A stretch of 64,000 nucleotides of DNA from Sinohyriopsis cumingii (Eukaryota > Mollusca > Bivalvia > Unionida > Unionidae): positions 111,179,214 through 111,243,213 of the forward strand of contig CM068830.1 of the NCBI GenBank assembly GCA_028554795.2. The letters are read 5' to 3'. Made by a program: the position numbers and the translations under genes. Shown piece after piece: positions 11,631 to 23,074 of this stretch; position 1 is the first letter of the stretch, and each line of letters begins with the position of its first letter. The notes beneath the pieces were generated by a model, which was not told the DNA's origin, searched no databases, and worked only from the letters and a program-made list of their open reading frames with translations.

Positions 11631-12290
11631 ACATATATAAGGTAGTCAAAAACCCAATGATTATCAGGTCCAGCAGCACAAGGCTGCAATCAAAAATCAA
11701 ACCTAGGAAAGTAGGACCCCAAATAAAACAAAAAGATGGACAAACACCAACTCCATCCAGGGCCAGCAGCACAAGGCTGCAAAACAAAAACCAAAGTTGA
11801 TTTCACTGCTGTCACCTAGAAACTTACTTTGACCTCAAACCTCGATAGACTCTCAAAACAAAACAGCACAGAGTTTAGTATACCAATTTCAAAGACAGAA
11901 ATTAAGACCAATATCCTGGATTGGAAGAGCACTACTGGCCTGTAGCAAGACACTTCCACCCGAGCCTAACCACTTTCAACCTTTCCATGGACAGACACCA
12001 AAACCCATACGTGCAGTGCACGAATCATAATTTAGCAGAAAAAGAGTACTTTGATCGGGTCCAATCCCACTAGTTGCAGCAAAATGCAACTGAAAACTCA
12101 GTGTGTGCTGGGTCCAATCCCACTCAGCTTAGGCCTTACAATCCGATCGATATGTACACAAATAGTACCTCGACCTGACGGCCCAATCAATAAGTGTTCT
12201 GTGAACACACTAAAGCCTGGAGGAAGTGGCACCATTCCTTCTCCCAGGAGTAATCAGAAAGGTGCCTGGGGCATCATAAACCAGTAGTAC
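11631..12290 (+). repeat. Upstream module of unit C, paralogous to that of unit A
   Basis: Contains a TATAAGGTAGTC box and two CAGCAGCACAAGGCTGCAA boxes (11,673 and 11,766), the GTGCAGTGCAC palindrome (12,011), two GGGTCCAATCCCAC hairpins (12,057 and 12,110) and the AAATAGTACCTCGACC...CACTTTAAT block, in the same order as 9,045-9,930. By eye roughly two thirds of positions match in the last 300 bp. The match ends near 12,315, just inside the downstream ORF, whose sequence differs entirely from unit A. Confidence 0.7.
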
Positions 12291-12923
12291 ATGCTCAATG
12301 CAAGCGCACACCACTTTAATTCAACTCAACAACATCAAATCGTTCGAACCATTCCACGGAATAACGAGAAAGAAGATGGTGGTTGTAACAGAGTTATTCA
12401 ACAACTTGAGACACAATTATGTTTGGATAGTATATGGAGTGTATGTGATGGAAAGACTAGAGAAGGAATGGAACTACACAGTTACAAGGGATTTTGTGAC
12501 CAGACAAGTGACGAGTGTGAAAATAGCTATGATCTCCTTGACAGTATATTAGAAGAAGTGAAAAAAATAAGAGGATTCATTGACCCTCCCTATGTGAGAG
12601 TAGGTAGCTTGAAGAAAGCTCTGGATAATGTAACAATAGTGAGATGCTTCCTACAAGATATCGTGGTATGGAGTGAGTGGTCCTATGTGAAATGGGGTTT
12701 AGACCAACTTATAAAAGCCGAGGAACTGATGAGACGAGTGCTGATCCAAGCAGTAAAGATCATAAAAGAAAAGTGGACAAAGCAGAAGAAAGAAAGAGAA
12801 AACCTAAAGACCAAAGAAAGCTTTGAGCAACTGAACAAGGACTGGATCAAGATCCAACAGAAATCCAGAGCAATTGGTCATCCTGACTGGATGCCAGAGA
12901 CGGAAAAGAAGGAGAAGAAATGA
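12291..12923 (+). CDS. Unit C: orphan 210-residue basic, helical protein with histone-type 3' end
   Basis: An uninterrupted 210-codon ORF in an AT-rich, gene-poor area. The first 50 residues are polar (His/Asn/Gln-rich). The middle has six Cys and four Trp (WSVCDG, VVWSEWSYVKWG). The last 70 residues are a Lys/Glu-rich probable coiled coil ending PETEKKEKK. No signal peptide or membrane segment is seen, and it is not a histone. The stop is 62 nt before an excellent histone stem-loop, which supports real expression. A second ATG at 12,298 opens an overlapping 84-codon frame (to 12,552), so the start choice matters; the longer frame is preferred because it reaches the stem-loop. The upstream module is shared with unit A but the protein is not visibly related. 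Function unknown. Confidence 0.55.
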   Translation: MLNASAHHFNSTQQHQIVRTIPRNNEKEDGGCNRVIQQLETQLCLDSIWSVCDGKTREGMELHSYKGFCDQTSDECENSYDLLDSILEEVKKIRGFIDPPYVRVGSLKKALDNVTIVRCFLQDIVVWSEWSYVKWGLDQLIKAEELMRRVLIQAVKIIKEKWTKQKKERENLKTKESFEQLNKDWIKIQQKSRAIGHPDWMPETEKKEKK

Positions 12924-12985
12924 ATTTTAGGAAAGATAAGGGGATGGCTGAATAAGTGGAGGAAATAGAAGAAGAAGAAACCAAA

Positions 12986-13022
12986 GGCCCTTTCAAGGGC
13001 CACTCCAATGCCTCGAAAAGAC
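12986..13022 (+). terminator. Histone-type mRNA 3' stem-loop and downstream element, unit C
   Basis: CCAAA, then GGCCCT-TTCA-AGGGCC (12,986-13,001), then ACTCCA. Both flanks and all six base pairs fit the animal histone stem-loop, and this is the best match of the three. CTCGAAAAGACA follows 10 nt downstream, in the place of the U7-binding element. Confidence 0.88.
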
Positions 13023-13084
13023 ATTCCCTTTCATGCCTAAATTTCTTTTTTTTTTTTTAAATGTCTATTGTCTGTGTTCTCTCC

Positions 13085-13310
13085 CTCTACCCTGTTCCAT
13101 TTTCCCTTGTCGCTAAATAGTCCCATCCCACATTGTTCAATTTCCCTTGTTGCTATATAGTCCCATCCCACCATGTTAAATTCCCTTAGTCGCCAGTGTA
13201 CAAACTCTGTGCTCCCCATGTTCAATTTCCATTGTCGCCAGGGTACAAACCACCTATTTTAACATTAAAGTCCCTTTGTCGCTACAGTATCCCACTTCAC
13301 CACTGTTCTG
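13085..13310. repeat. Tandem repeat downstream of unit C
   Basis: About five imperfect copies, 50-60 bp each, of a TTCCCTTGTCGCTA...TCCCATCCCACCATGTT unit. Repeats in the same relative position also follow unit B, so spacers of these units seem prone to tandem growth. Confidence 0.65.
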
Positions 13311-13609
13311 TACTGTCTTTTACATGGGTATGGTGTTTGTTTACGAATTCATTATAATGCCAGGGCTACCTAACCGGGGAGGGGGTAGGAAAGAGACACT
13401 GGTATAACGCCCAAGTAGGAGCGGTATGCAAATGCTGACCAGGGCCCCTATCCCTCCCATCTACCCTGGAAGAAACAAAGAAAATATAAGTGTCATAAAC
13501 AAAAATTAAATATTAGCACATAAACTAAAGTATATCTTCAAAAACAAACTATACTATAATATAATATATACTTTAATGAGAAATCTATTAAGTAATACTT
13601 TCCTTACTT

Positions 13610-14520
13610 CACCATTTTCCCTTAAGAGGGATGGGACAGGGCAACTATGTGGGGTAAGTACGAGGTATTGATGCCATGGGGCTATGTCACATGGCACCAC
13701 ATGAATAGGACAGGCCCTTGAAAGAGCCTAAGAAAACATCCCACATGGAACACAAACATACACATCCAAACATAACATAAATAGAGGGATTACAAACCCT
13801 TTCAATCCCATCTGTCTATATTTCTTCTGAACAAATATACAGCTCAGGTACTGTATAGTTAAATACAAAACATTTGAAACACTTTGGCTAATAACCTAAA
13901 TTAAGAGCGGGCCAATGTCGAGTCTGGATATATACAACAAAATTTTTAAAAAGTATGGACCCTAACTCGAGTACAGCCACCTCATTTTAAGAACAAATTC
14001 TACGAGGAGTGACACACATGATCACACATATAAAACAATAGGTTTTCTTTTCCTAATCATAATTAATGCACCACTCACTCGTCGAAATTCGAAATTATAC
14101 TCATATTATATATAATAATAATATAGGTCAGTATGACAACTGGGGTGATTGAAGAATAATGCTGTCCCGACACGAAAATTATATATAGCACTCACACAAT
14201 ATAGGAAAACACACATAGCAAACATGGGACTTAGGAGATCTCTAGCAAAGGCCACACATTCTAGGGAAAGGATTTCGAGTAAGGTGAAGGAAACCTAGCT
14301 CGGATGAACGACCTAAAGAAAACACTTGGGAACTATAAATACCCCATCAAAAATTTAATCAGAGAAATTTTTGATCGAAATTCTTTATTTAAATATAACA
14401 AAAAAACACACGTTCGAGGGATACATATACACATAAAATACTTTTTTTTTCGGAAACTGGGAGGGGCGGCATCTGTCTGGTGCCCCCCCACCGAAAAAAG
14501 TTATAATGGCATGCATACGT
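13610..14520 (+). repeat. 0.9-kb dispersed repeat, copy 1
   Basis: This segment is clearly related to 21,085-22,025. Shared blocks include GGGGCTATGTCACATGGCA, AAAACAATAGGTTT, CTGTCCCTACACGAAAA (CCGAC here), TTTCGAGTAAGGTGAAG and a GGTGCCCCCC end. It carries no ORF. Because copy 2 directly follows the end of the Tx1-type LINE, I read it as that family's 3' UTR, with copy 1 coming from a 5'-truncated insertion. A direct-repeat pair around the LINE is the alternative. Confidence 0.65.
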
Positions 14521-14699
14521 CGAGGAGAGTAGACACAATTTGGGTGCGTTCTAAACCAAAGAGGATTAACCGCCTGAGCTGTGTTCTGTGCACTGCACAC
14601 ATACTCTCTGAGAGTACTTTTCAGATAATTATTATTTTGTTTTCTCAATAAAAAAAATAACTTTCTTTCTTTCATTTCATGTTCTATTTTCAAATTTTA

Positions 14700-15160
14700 G
14701 TGTCAAACCCTTTTCACGCATTGTGTTACTTGCCTTGTGCAGCCTGCACAGACTTTTTGACACATTACCGCCTTATTTTTTTCACATTTTTGCTTTTTTG
14801 TCTTATATTAATTTCAATAGTGATGTGAGACCAACAATTTCATCAGTTGCAATTACGTGTTACAATTATATGAAAATTCCATTTTCTGTAGTTTGAACAA
14901 AGTCACTTAACATACCTTATTTGAATTTTGTTTTGCTTAAAACATTTTTTTGGGTTGCATGTAAGGCAATAAGCGTACTAAACTAGCTAGAAACAGTGAA
15001 ACCAACCATATCTAATCAGTAGACAGCATTAGATATATTCAATACTTTCACCTAGAAAATAGAAATGGCTTACGCGACGAAACCTAGTGGAACTAAGCTA
15101 AGTATTTTTTTTAGGACAGAAATTGAGGGGAGCGGGGTAGCTTAAAGACTTGTTGCCTAC
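14700..15160. other. No feature recognised
   Basis: AT-rich sequence between the 0.9-kb repeat and the Tx1-type LINE. It may include the LINE's 5' UTR. Confidence 0.3.
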
Positions 15161-18100
15161 CACCCTAGGGGATGTCAATTATTGGACTTCAGTGAAGGGA
15201 CGCAATGTCCAAGGCAGGCAGAAATTCTGATGACATTGAACATAAAAGGAGTAGACATCAAGTGCATTTATGGTCTACAAAACGAGGGAGTAAATAAATA
15301 CATAATTTATCCCAAAGATTATGACATGCCACCACTTAAGGACAATGAACTAGAGGTCAAACGGGTGAAGGTTATGATTTCAGTGGCTTCCCCAGTAACA
15401 AGAGAGGTTGAGGCCAAAGTGACATATTTATTATATCAGGCCTCCCTTTAGAAGTAGACACAAGCGAAGTAATAAACAAGATAGAGAACAAACACAAAAG
15501 TGAAGTCATCAAAAATGGCTACGGTCTGGGGATTTCAAGAATGTAAAGTCAGGGGTAAGGATCATAACAATTCTAAGAGAAGACGCTAAAAGAATCCCAG
15601 CCTATTTTTATGTCTTAGGTTTTCTCCTTAAGACTTGGTACAGAGGCTGTGAGAAGGATAGGTTATTCCCTGGATGTAAACAGACTCAACATACGGCAAA
15701 AGACTGTACTAATCAGTCTGCAGCAACAACTTATGGTCCAAAGGCAGGAAGAAAATAACAAACTTGAATGCATTAGAAAATGAAGAACTACAAACACAGA
15801 TAGGAAATCTCCTAATAGCCATACGACAAGAAAAACCTCAAACAACCCAAACACCCTAAACAATTAGCAATGGTACAAAAGATACAGAGACAAACATACA
15901 GAAAACACAGGAAATTCATGTACAAATGCAGGAAAATAAAATGACGGATGATGCCTCATTACAAAATATGGGATGGGAGAAGTTCCCCACTAAAAAAAGG
16001 ACGGGGAGGGCAGAACATTCTCAAAATGAAAATCAAGGAAATCTATTAGAAAAAATCCTTATTACATCTTCCTTCAACACGAGACAGGAGAAGAAGCAAT
16101 TCAGGAGTTAGAGAAATAGCTCCAGTAAAAGGGGGACAAATAGACCTAATAGGTCTGAAACCACTTACTTCCACACCTATTAATCCGAAACCCCTAACCA
16201 GAACACCAGTTACAAAACTGAGGATCAAAAAGAAGCAAAAGGTAGAATCAACCTCTAGTCCTTCCCTTGGGGAGGAAGACTCAGATTTGGGAGAGGACCA
16301 AACCTCCACTACTGAAAATATACCAGAGAAATAAGAAACCCTGATTGTTAAATAGAAAATAAAGAAAATCGAACAAACTGGATCGGACAAAACAATGGGC
16401 ATGGAAAGAAGAATGGACAGTGAAATGGAACAAGAACATCAATCAGTTAAACTGAGAATTATGAATTTGAGTTGGGATTTGGACCAGAGACCACAAATGA
16501 ACTACCATATAAGTTAAGTCAGTGCTTCAGTACTTAACATATAACTCTTGAATATAACTATAAACAAAACGGGAAAGAAAACAATAAGCTTAGAAAGCAA
16601 GCCGGCAACCTGTTGGAAGGAATACAAAAAAATGGAGGGTACAGACTTCCTTATAGTTCCGTAAATACAAATGGGATAAATGATGATAAAGTTATAATAT
16701 TTTTTACAAGAAACTCATAATAAACAAAAGAAATGCAAAGTACGATAGAAAGAGAACTACTAAATGCGATAGTTATTACTAATGACTTTGTACAAGATGA
16801 TGTTGGGGGGTAGCAGTAATAATTAAAAATAAAAAGAACTGGACTTGGGAAAGAAAGGACAAACTTATAGATTTCAGAGGAAGGATGACACATATATTGA
16901 CTGATAACACTCTTCTAATAAATATTTACGTTCCTGTGAAAGAGTAGAAAAGAAGAGATTTTATAGAAAACTTAGATAAATATTTAAATAACTTTTCTAT
17001 GGATAATTTAATTATAGGAGGTGACTTTAACTGGGTAAGGGAGTTTACTCCAAACGACATAAAAATTAAAAAGGAGATGGAAAATTTAATATCTAAGAAT
17101 AAACTAGTAGATTTGTATAGAATACTAAATATTTTAAGAACGGAATACCTATATGAATATGGAGACAAAGCAAGCACACTAGATAATTATTTTGTCATGA
17201 ATTACGAGAAAAGAAAAAGAAGAAAGAAATAAATAATAAAATTTAAAATATCGGACCACAAAATAATAATAAAAGAAGTATTAATTACAAATATGAGTCA
17301 ATGGGGAAAAGGGATATGGAAGATTAAAAAATAAAATAGTAGAAGAAAGAGAATACATAGAAATGACAAAAAGGGATATAAGAAAATGTTCAGATTCAAA
17401 CATGTAAACATAATTAAAGAATGGGATAACTTCAAATATGACATTAAAGAATACGCAACTGCCTATTCAAGAAGATGGAAAGAATTAATCAATATGTAAA
17501 AGACAGATAATTAAATCACAATTAGAACAAACTAATACAGAGGAAACAACAGAAATGATCAAAAAAGGTTAAAATAAAGAGAAGAAGAGAAAAATAAAGG
17601 AAGGAGCGTTAGAGCTGGAAAATTTCAAACAATTATATAAAAAGCTGAACGATTATACAAAAGGGAGGAAATGAGAAAGGGGTTGGGGACTGGACAAGAT
17701 AAAAGATAACAATAAAGAATTAACGAAAATAATGACATTATGGAGTATGTCGTACAGTATTACAAAGACCAATACACTACGCAACAAACTGATAACAATA
17801 CCATAGTTTCCAAGAGGAAGTACAGTGCGAGATGATATCAACAGAACATAGGGAAATATGTGTCGATCTCATCTCGACAGAAGAAATTAATACAACAATT
17901 AAACAATTAGCTAAAGGAAAAGTACCAGATGGAGATGGACTCACCGCGGAAATCTATCAAAGATTCCACGGTGAGTTATCGCTGATCCTAGAAATACTAT
18001 ACAACAATATTTTCTTAAAAAATGATACAATGACAAAAACTATGAGGGAGGGTATTATTATGTACAAAGGGAAGGGAGACAAAGAAAATTTTAAAATTTG

Positions 18101-18197
18101 GAGAGCCATCTCCCTCCTAAATCTGGATTAAAACTTTTAAGTAGGATCTTAGCGAATCGAGTAAAAAACGGAATAGGGAAAATCTTAAACATAAATC

Positions 18198-18447
18198 GGG
18201 GGAGGGGGGAGTGGTCTAAACCACTCTCCGTTATGGATCACTGCCATCTCACCTCTGTCTGCGCAGGTTCGAGTCTCAGATTCAGTAATGTATGTATGTG
18301 AAAAAGCTTGCCAGCAGCTTCTCATGGGTCAGTGGTTCTTTCCGAGGTTTTCCCGGGTTCTTCCTCCACCATTAATACTGGCCGCCATGTATAGCCTATC
18401 GTGTGCTGAAAAATGCCGTTATACTGCACAACAACAACAAAAACAAT
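18198..18447 (+). repeat. tRNA-derived SINE (family 1), inserted in the Tx1 LINE
   Basis: The head AGTGGTCTAAACC...GGTTCGAGTCT resembles the A and B boxes of a Leu/Ser-type tRNA. The body ends CGTGTGCTGAAAAATGCCG and the tail is (ACA)n. The same family is at 37,584, 37,986, 39,017 and 43,222. It splits the RT of the host LINE. Confidence 0.8.
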
Positions 18448-18489
18448 TACCATAAATCAAACTTGTGGTGGAAGTGTGATGCTATGTGA

Positions 18490-18630
18490 TTTAGATTTTT
18501 AACCTAACTTTAACAATTTTTCAGTCATCACGCTACGATGTCCACAATGGGGCAGTTTATATCTAGCACTGGAGCATCATGCCGCAGACATGTAGCATGA
18601 TGTCCCACTCAGTCACATCCTGACACCAGA
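18490..18630 (-). repeat. SINE (family 2), truncated copy
   Basis: Central part of the family-2 SINE (TTTTTCAGTCAT...GACACCAG) without the tRNA-like head. It adjoins a second copy at 18,735. Confidence 0.75.
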
Positions 18631-19045
18631 TTTCTTGATGCTGTATCAAATGGTAAATTTTGTGAATTGTTTCAGTATTACTATTAAGTTTTATTTCCTA
18701 CAACTGTGCAGCTGTAGTTCAAAAAAGGAAGTTTGGATTTTGGGATTTTTTTTTTAACGTAGATTTAACAATTTTTCAGTCATATCGCTACGATGTCTGG
18801 AATGTGGCAGTTTACAGTGATGTCTAGCACTGGGGCATCATGGCGCAGACATGTAGCATGATGTCCCACCCAGTCACATTATCCTGACACCAGGCCAACC
18901 AGTCCTAACACTAACCTCTTAATGCTGAGTGCCAAGCGAGGCAGCTGTTAGTATCACTTTTGTAAGTCTTTGGCATCACTTGGGGGGGTGGCCTCGAACC
19001 AACGACCTTCCACATCTGAGGCGGACGCTCTAATCACTTGTGGTG
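18629..19045 (-). repeat. SINE (family 2) plus 3' flank shared with 31,763-32,190
   Basis: The SINE proper (about 18,735-19,045, minus) has a tRNA-like head reading from its right end. The 105 bp to its left (ATTTCTTGATGCTGTATC...) are 3' of the SINE and are nearly identical to the 3' flank of the copy at 31,763. The two loci thus share SINE plus flank, about 420 bp. Confidence 0.8.
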
Positions 19046-19996
19046 GAAAGAGATATTCAAAACAACATTATAAATGTAAGAGCTGTAATTGATTACATAA
19101 ATGAAACAGGCCAGAAAGGTGCTATGCTACTTTTTGACCAAGAAAAAGCTTTCTATAGATTAGAACACAACTATACGCAAACATTTTAGAGAATTTGGTT
19201 TTAGTGGACCAAAATCCTGTACAAAATGATAACCACAAAAGTACAAGTAAATGGCTCTATCATGAAAGAATTTGGCATACAAAGATAGGTGAGGCAAGGC
19301 TGCCCATTGTCTATGCTATTATATGTAATAGCGATTGAAATCTTAAGCCATAGGATAAGAAACAAGAACGAAATTGAAGGGATAAAAATCCCCAATTTAC
19401 GGTACGAGTTAAAATGCTCCAGCATGCAGATGAATGCACCAACTTTAAAAGAGATACCAGATCCTTCAAATACCTATTAGAAGAATTTGAAAAATTTGGC
19501 AAAGCATCTGGATCTAAGATAAAAAAATGATAAAACAGAAATATTAAAAATAGGCAACTGGTAGGTTAACCACCCGGTAATCTCACCACACCTACTGAAA
19601 AAGAGGGTAAAATCACAAGGAATTTACTTTGGGGAAAAATGATGGTGAAGAAAACTATAAGAGTATGCTGAGGGAAATAAAGGAAAATATAAACATCTGG
19701 GCACAAATGCCATTATGCATAATGGAGTGGGCCGAAGTGGCCAAAACATACTTCTAATCGAATATGAACTACATCATGAAATCAGTAGATACATAAAATA
19801 AAGTACTGAATAAAACAGGCAATGAAATAATAAACTTTATATGGGGCTTTACAACACACGATATAATAAAGGCAAATCTGTATATATCAAATATGATGGG
19901 GGGTTTGCACTACCAAGCCCACTACTACTAAAATGCGCAAATATACTGAACAGATTCAAAACGATAAACCTAGAACCAAAGACTCCATGGGAATGC

Positions 19997-19997
19997 C

Positions 19998-20086
<89 letters not shown>
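19997..20086. repeat. (AT)n microsatellite inside the LINE
   Basis: About 90 bp of almost pure AT/TA dinucleotides. It creates artefactual Ile-Tyr frames on both strands. Confidence 0.95.
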
Positions 20087-20088
<2 letters not shown>

Positions 20089-20731
20089 TGGTCTGGTTTT
20101 AGCATAAAGAACAGACCAGATATATACAAAAATAGTCAATTATTGAAAAAACTGGAGGTACCCAGAAAAATTAAGGGATATTAAAGGTCTCAAAATTAAA
20201 TTTAGAGAAAAAAGGATTTGTGGAATAAAAAGAAAGAGGGAATATATAACTGATAAGGGAGGAAATCACGAAAAATATTAGATATAAAATAGAACAAGAA
20301 AACTGGGGGGTTAATTGCCCAAGAGTGTTGGGGCACTGGTCCGAAATCAAATCACTAAAATTACAAAGCCTAATTTTTAAATACTTTCACAATGCATGGC
20401 TAACTGGGGATGTTGCATTAAGGAGACATATGATAAAGTCAATACCAAATTGCCCTTTATGCAAAAGAGCTTATTTTACTAAAACCATGTAATCACACAA
20501 TGCGATGAAAGGAAAGATCAAATAATACATTTAATTATAGAGATCTGCAAAAGAGAACGGTACCGAAGGAATAACATACTCTTCCTAGATGAAGATTTTG
20601 ACAAAAGCACAATTTTTAAGGTCATTAATCATGTAATTGAGATCATGATGGCATGCAGGCAAATAATACAAATAAACAAGTTGACTTAATAAATATATGT
20701 ATAACATGTATGGAGGGGGTGTGAGACACCA

Positions 20732-21045
20732 TGAGGCGGTGGGTGGGAGGGGGAGCTTTGGCTTGCTACCCATGTGGGGTGTGCTACTGCCAGTGTGCGG
20801 GCCAGAGCCCCGACCTCATCCCTCAACTCAGACATGTGTTCTCACTCTCTTTAAGCATCCAAATGATCAAATAAGGAGTCAATTTAAATCCCGTTGGTAA
20901 TATCTCAAATTTTAAAATTACTGAAATAAAGAAAAGGAATGGGAGGGGTGGGTGAGAGGGGAGCTTGGGTTTGCTACCCATTAGGGGTGTTCCACCACCA
21001 GTGTGCGGGCTGGAGCCCTCACTCCACCCTTAACCCGGACCTAAA
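20732..21045. repeat. Imperfect tandem duplication, about 208-bp period
   Basis: A G-rich block (GGGAGGG..., GCTACCCAT, CCAGTGTGCGGGC, GGAGCCC) occurs at 20,735-20,835 and again at 20,940-21,045, after the LINE's last coding remains. Confidence 0.65.
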
Positions 21046-21084
21046 TTAAAATGTACTTAAGTTTTATTAGGGTTAAGGAAAAGA

Positions 21085-22025
21085 AACCAATGGATGGAAC
21101 ATGGAATCTATGTGGGGGAAAAGTACGAGGCAATGATGTCATGGGGCTATGTCACATGGCACTACGCGAAGTGAACAGGTCCATGAAATAGTCTGGGAAA
21201 AACACCCCATGTAGAAAACTAGCAGACCATACAGAAAAATAGGGGAATAGGCTAGTTGGCAACGAATAATCTTCTCTACCTTTCCTATCTAACAAAACAG
21301 CTCCCTTACTGTACAGTTCTTTTCCCTCGTACGGAAATTTCTTTAAACCCTTTTAGATATTTTGGTTAACAGGTTGAATAATAAAGAGGTGGCCAAACTC
21401 GAGTCAGGATAAATACAATTAAATAAAGAAAGTATGGACCCCGAATCAAGCGCAACCAGCTTAATTCTAGAATTTAACTAATGCGAGGAACGACACATAC
21501 CAACACGCATGTAAAACAATAGGTTTACTTTTTTATGACAAACCTGTAGCACACCGTTCACTGCCAGAACTCAAAAATATTAATAAAAATTTTAAATATC
21601 AAAATTTTATCAAAATTATCCAGTGGATCTGTGATATCCAAATATAAACATATATTAAGACAACTGGAATGAATTGAAAGAAATGGGCTGTCCCTACACG
21701 AAAACTACATAGCACACACATAATATAGCATATATACACATAGCACACACGGGACGTAGGATACCTCTAGCCAAGGTCAACTAAGAACTCAGTGGAGGCA
21801 TTTCGAGTAAGGTGAAAGAAACCGAACTCGGATGAACAACCCTATAGATAACAATAGGACATAAAAACCTGATCAACATTTTCTTTTAAAATTTTTTTGG
21901 ATCAAAATTCTTATAAAAAAATACCCAATAAACCTGGTGCAAACAACAACACATAAAAGACCTTTTCTTTTTATTTTTGATAAGTGTGTGTGTGTGTGGG
22001 GGGGGACAGTTATCTGATGCCCCCC
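21085..22025 (+). repeat. 0.9-kb dispersed repeat, copy 2 (probable Tx1 LINE 3' UTR)
   Basis: Pairs with 13,610-14,520 in the same orientation. It lies directly downstream of the Tx1-type LINE and ends in a G/T-rich stretch and a GATGCCCCCC block like copy 1. No coding signal. Confidence 0.6.
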
Positions 22026-22040
22026 TCCCTGCCCTTTTTT

Positions 22041-22814
22041 AAAATCAATTTCCTATTTTTTATAGAAATATTTTACCGTTATGGAAAAGCAAGTTCACAA
22101 ATGCAAGTAGTTATCTGCACTTTGCGCAATGATTAGTATAGTAGTTTTCACACGTTTCTTTCGACATTCACAAAATCTGAACTAAACGTTATATGCACCT
22201 GAAACCATGTGTTGATCGTTAATTGTTCTTCCTGTAATGGTTCAAATGAATAGGCATACAAGCATTAATTATTGGAAATTTGCCATTGGTAAATGTACAT
22301 GGAAATGCATATGAGAAAATTGAAAATTTTAGCAGCATGAAATTTCTACAGACACCGTTCATAGACCCTGGAAAATAATGAACCATATACGTGCTTCGAC
22401 TTTCTTAACTTAATTTTGCTGTTAATTTTTTCCCACTGAATTCAGACACATAATGATGTGTGACAACCTTATTGAATAGTTTAAACATGTATGCAATTTT
22501 TGCAAATGAATTACATATATTATGGATTAATTGCAAGCCCCCACGGTACAATATCAGATTGCAAGTAAATGGTGTTGATACTCTGTTCATGCTGTATATT
22601 AGACGTTCAATTCATACTCAGTGATCTGGGGATTTGTTTTTATTGAATGTTGTAAATCTGTTTGCAATTTTTCAATGGAAGTACATGCATTATAGATGAA
22701 CTGCATGCCACGACGGCGCGATAGTAAACAGTGTTTATACCTTATTCATCATATACATTAGACATGAATACACGTACATGTGCCAATGAGTTGTTCTCTG
22801 AAAGAAGTAAAATA
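22041..22814. other. No gene seen; short internal duplication
   Basis: Two related blocks about 170 bp apart (22,493-22,620 and 22,664-22,780) share GCAATTTTT, ACATRTATTAT and CACGGYRC-type segments. Otherwise unrecognised. Confidence 0.4.
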
Positions 22815-22905
22815 ATGTAAAACCCTGCATTAATGCAACCCCGATATTAATGCGATCCATATTTTTGGACCCCAGTTATCGCGTTATAGCAGGGCTCCAT
22901 TGTAC
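22815..22905 (-). mobile_element. Tigger/pogo-type terminal fragment
   Basis: Read on the minus strand: TACAATGGAGCCCTGCTATAACGCGATAA..., the usual style of Tigger/pogo ends. No second end or transposase is adjacent, so it is a solo end or small derivative. Confidence 0.5.
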
Positions 22906-23074
22906 TCCTTTAAAGTATACATATCCTAGTAGTACTAATATTGTTAATTTAACTCATTTTCTTTCTAACTTTTTAAGGAACATAAAACCTAATTTTGAAG
23001 AATAAGCAATAGGAACAGAGCTCTATCACTGGAAAGTTCTCTCCACTGCAGCTTTGTCATACCTTAATTTAATT

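Larger units (their letters stand above)
15182..20690 (+). mobile_element. Tx1/L1-group LINE, decayed, with nested SINEs
   Basis: ORF1 remains at 15,182-16,400 include a VKVMISVASPV stretch and a weak zinc knuckle (CKQTQHTAKDC, about 15,680). Endonuclease remains at 16,640-17,232 show LIIGGDFNWV and a KASTLDNYFV end. The RT begins at 17,832 (ISTEEINTTIKQLAKGKVPD, then LLSRILANRVKN), is split by SINEs at 18,198-19,045, and resumes with MLLFDQEKAF, RQGCPLSMLLYVIAIE and a degenerate QHADECTNF, then FEKFGKASGSKI. That arrangement is typical of Tx1-type elements of the L1 group. Stops and frameshifts are frequent. An (AT)n tract interrupts the C-terminal region. Confidence 0.75.

Noticed and set aside
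9636-12125. GGGTCCAATCCCAC hairpins as tRNA T-arms or tRNA genes
   Set aside because: The loop is too short for a T-loop, there is no A box or acceptor stem, and the motif recurs as an isolated hairpin.
13709-13728. AGGCCCTTGAAAGAGCCT as a fourth histone-type stem-loop
   Set aside because: A stem mismatch or wobble, wrong loop, no ACCCA-type flank on either strand, and the related copy at 21,170 does not keep it.
14304-14693. Overlapping ORFs of 115 and 102 codons on both strands
   Set aside because: They lie inside the dispersed 0.9-kb repeat, mirror each other and are not kept in copy 2.
19849-20184. Ile-Tyr repeat ORFs on both strands
   Set aside because: They are produced by the (AT)n microsatellite and have no coding meaning.
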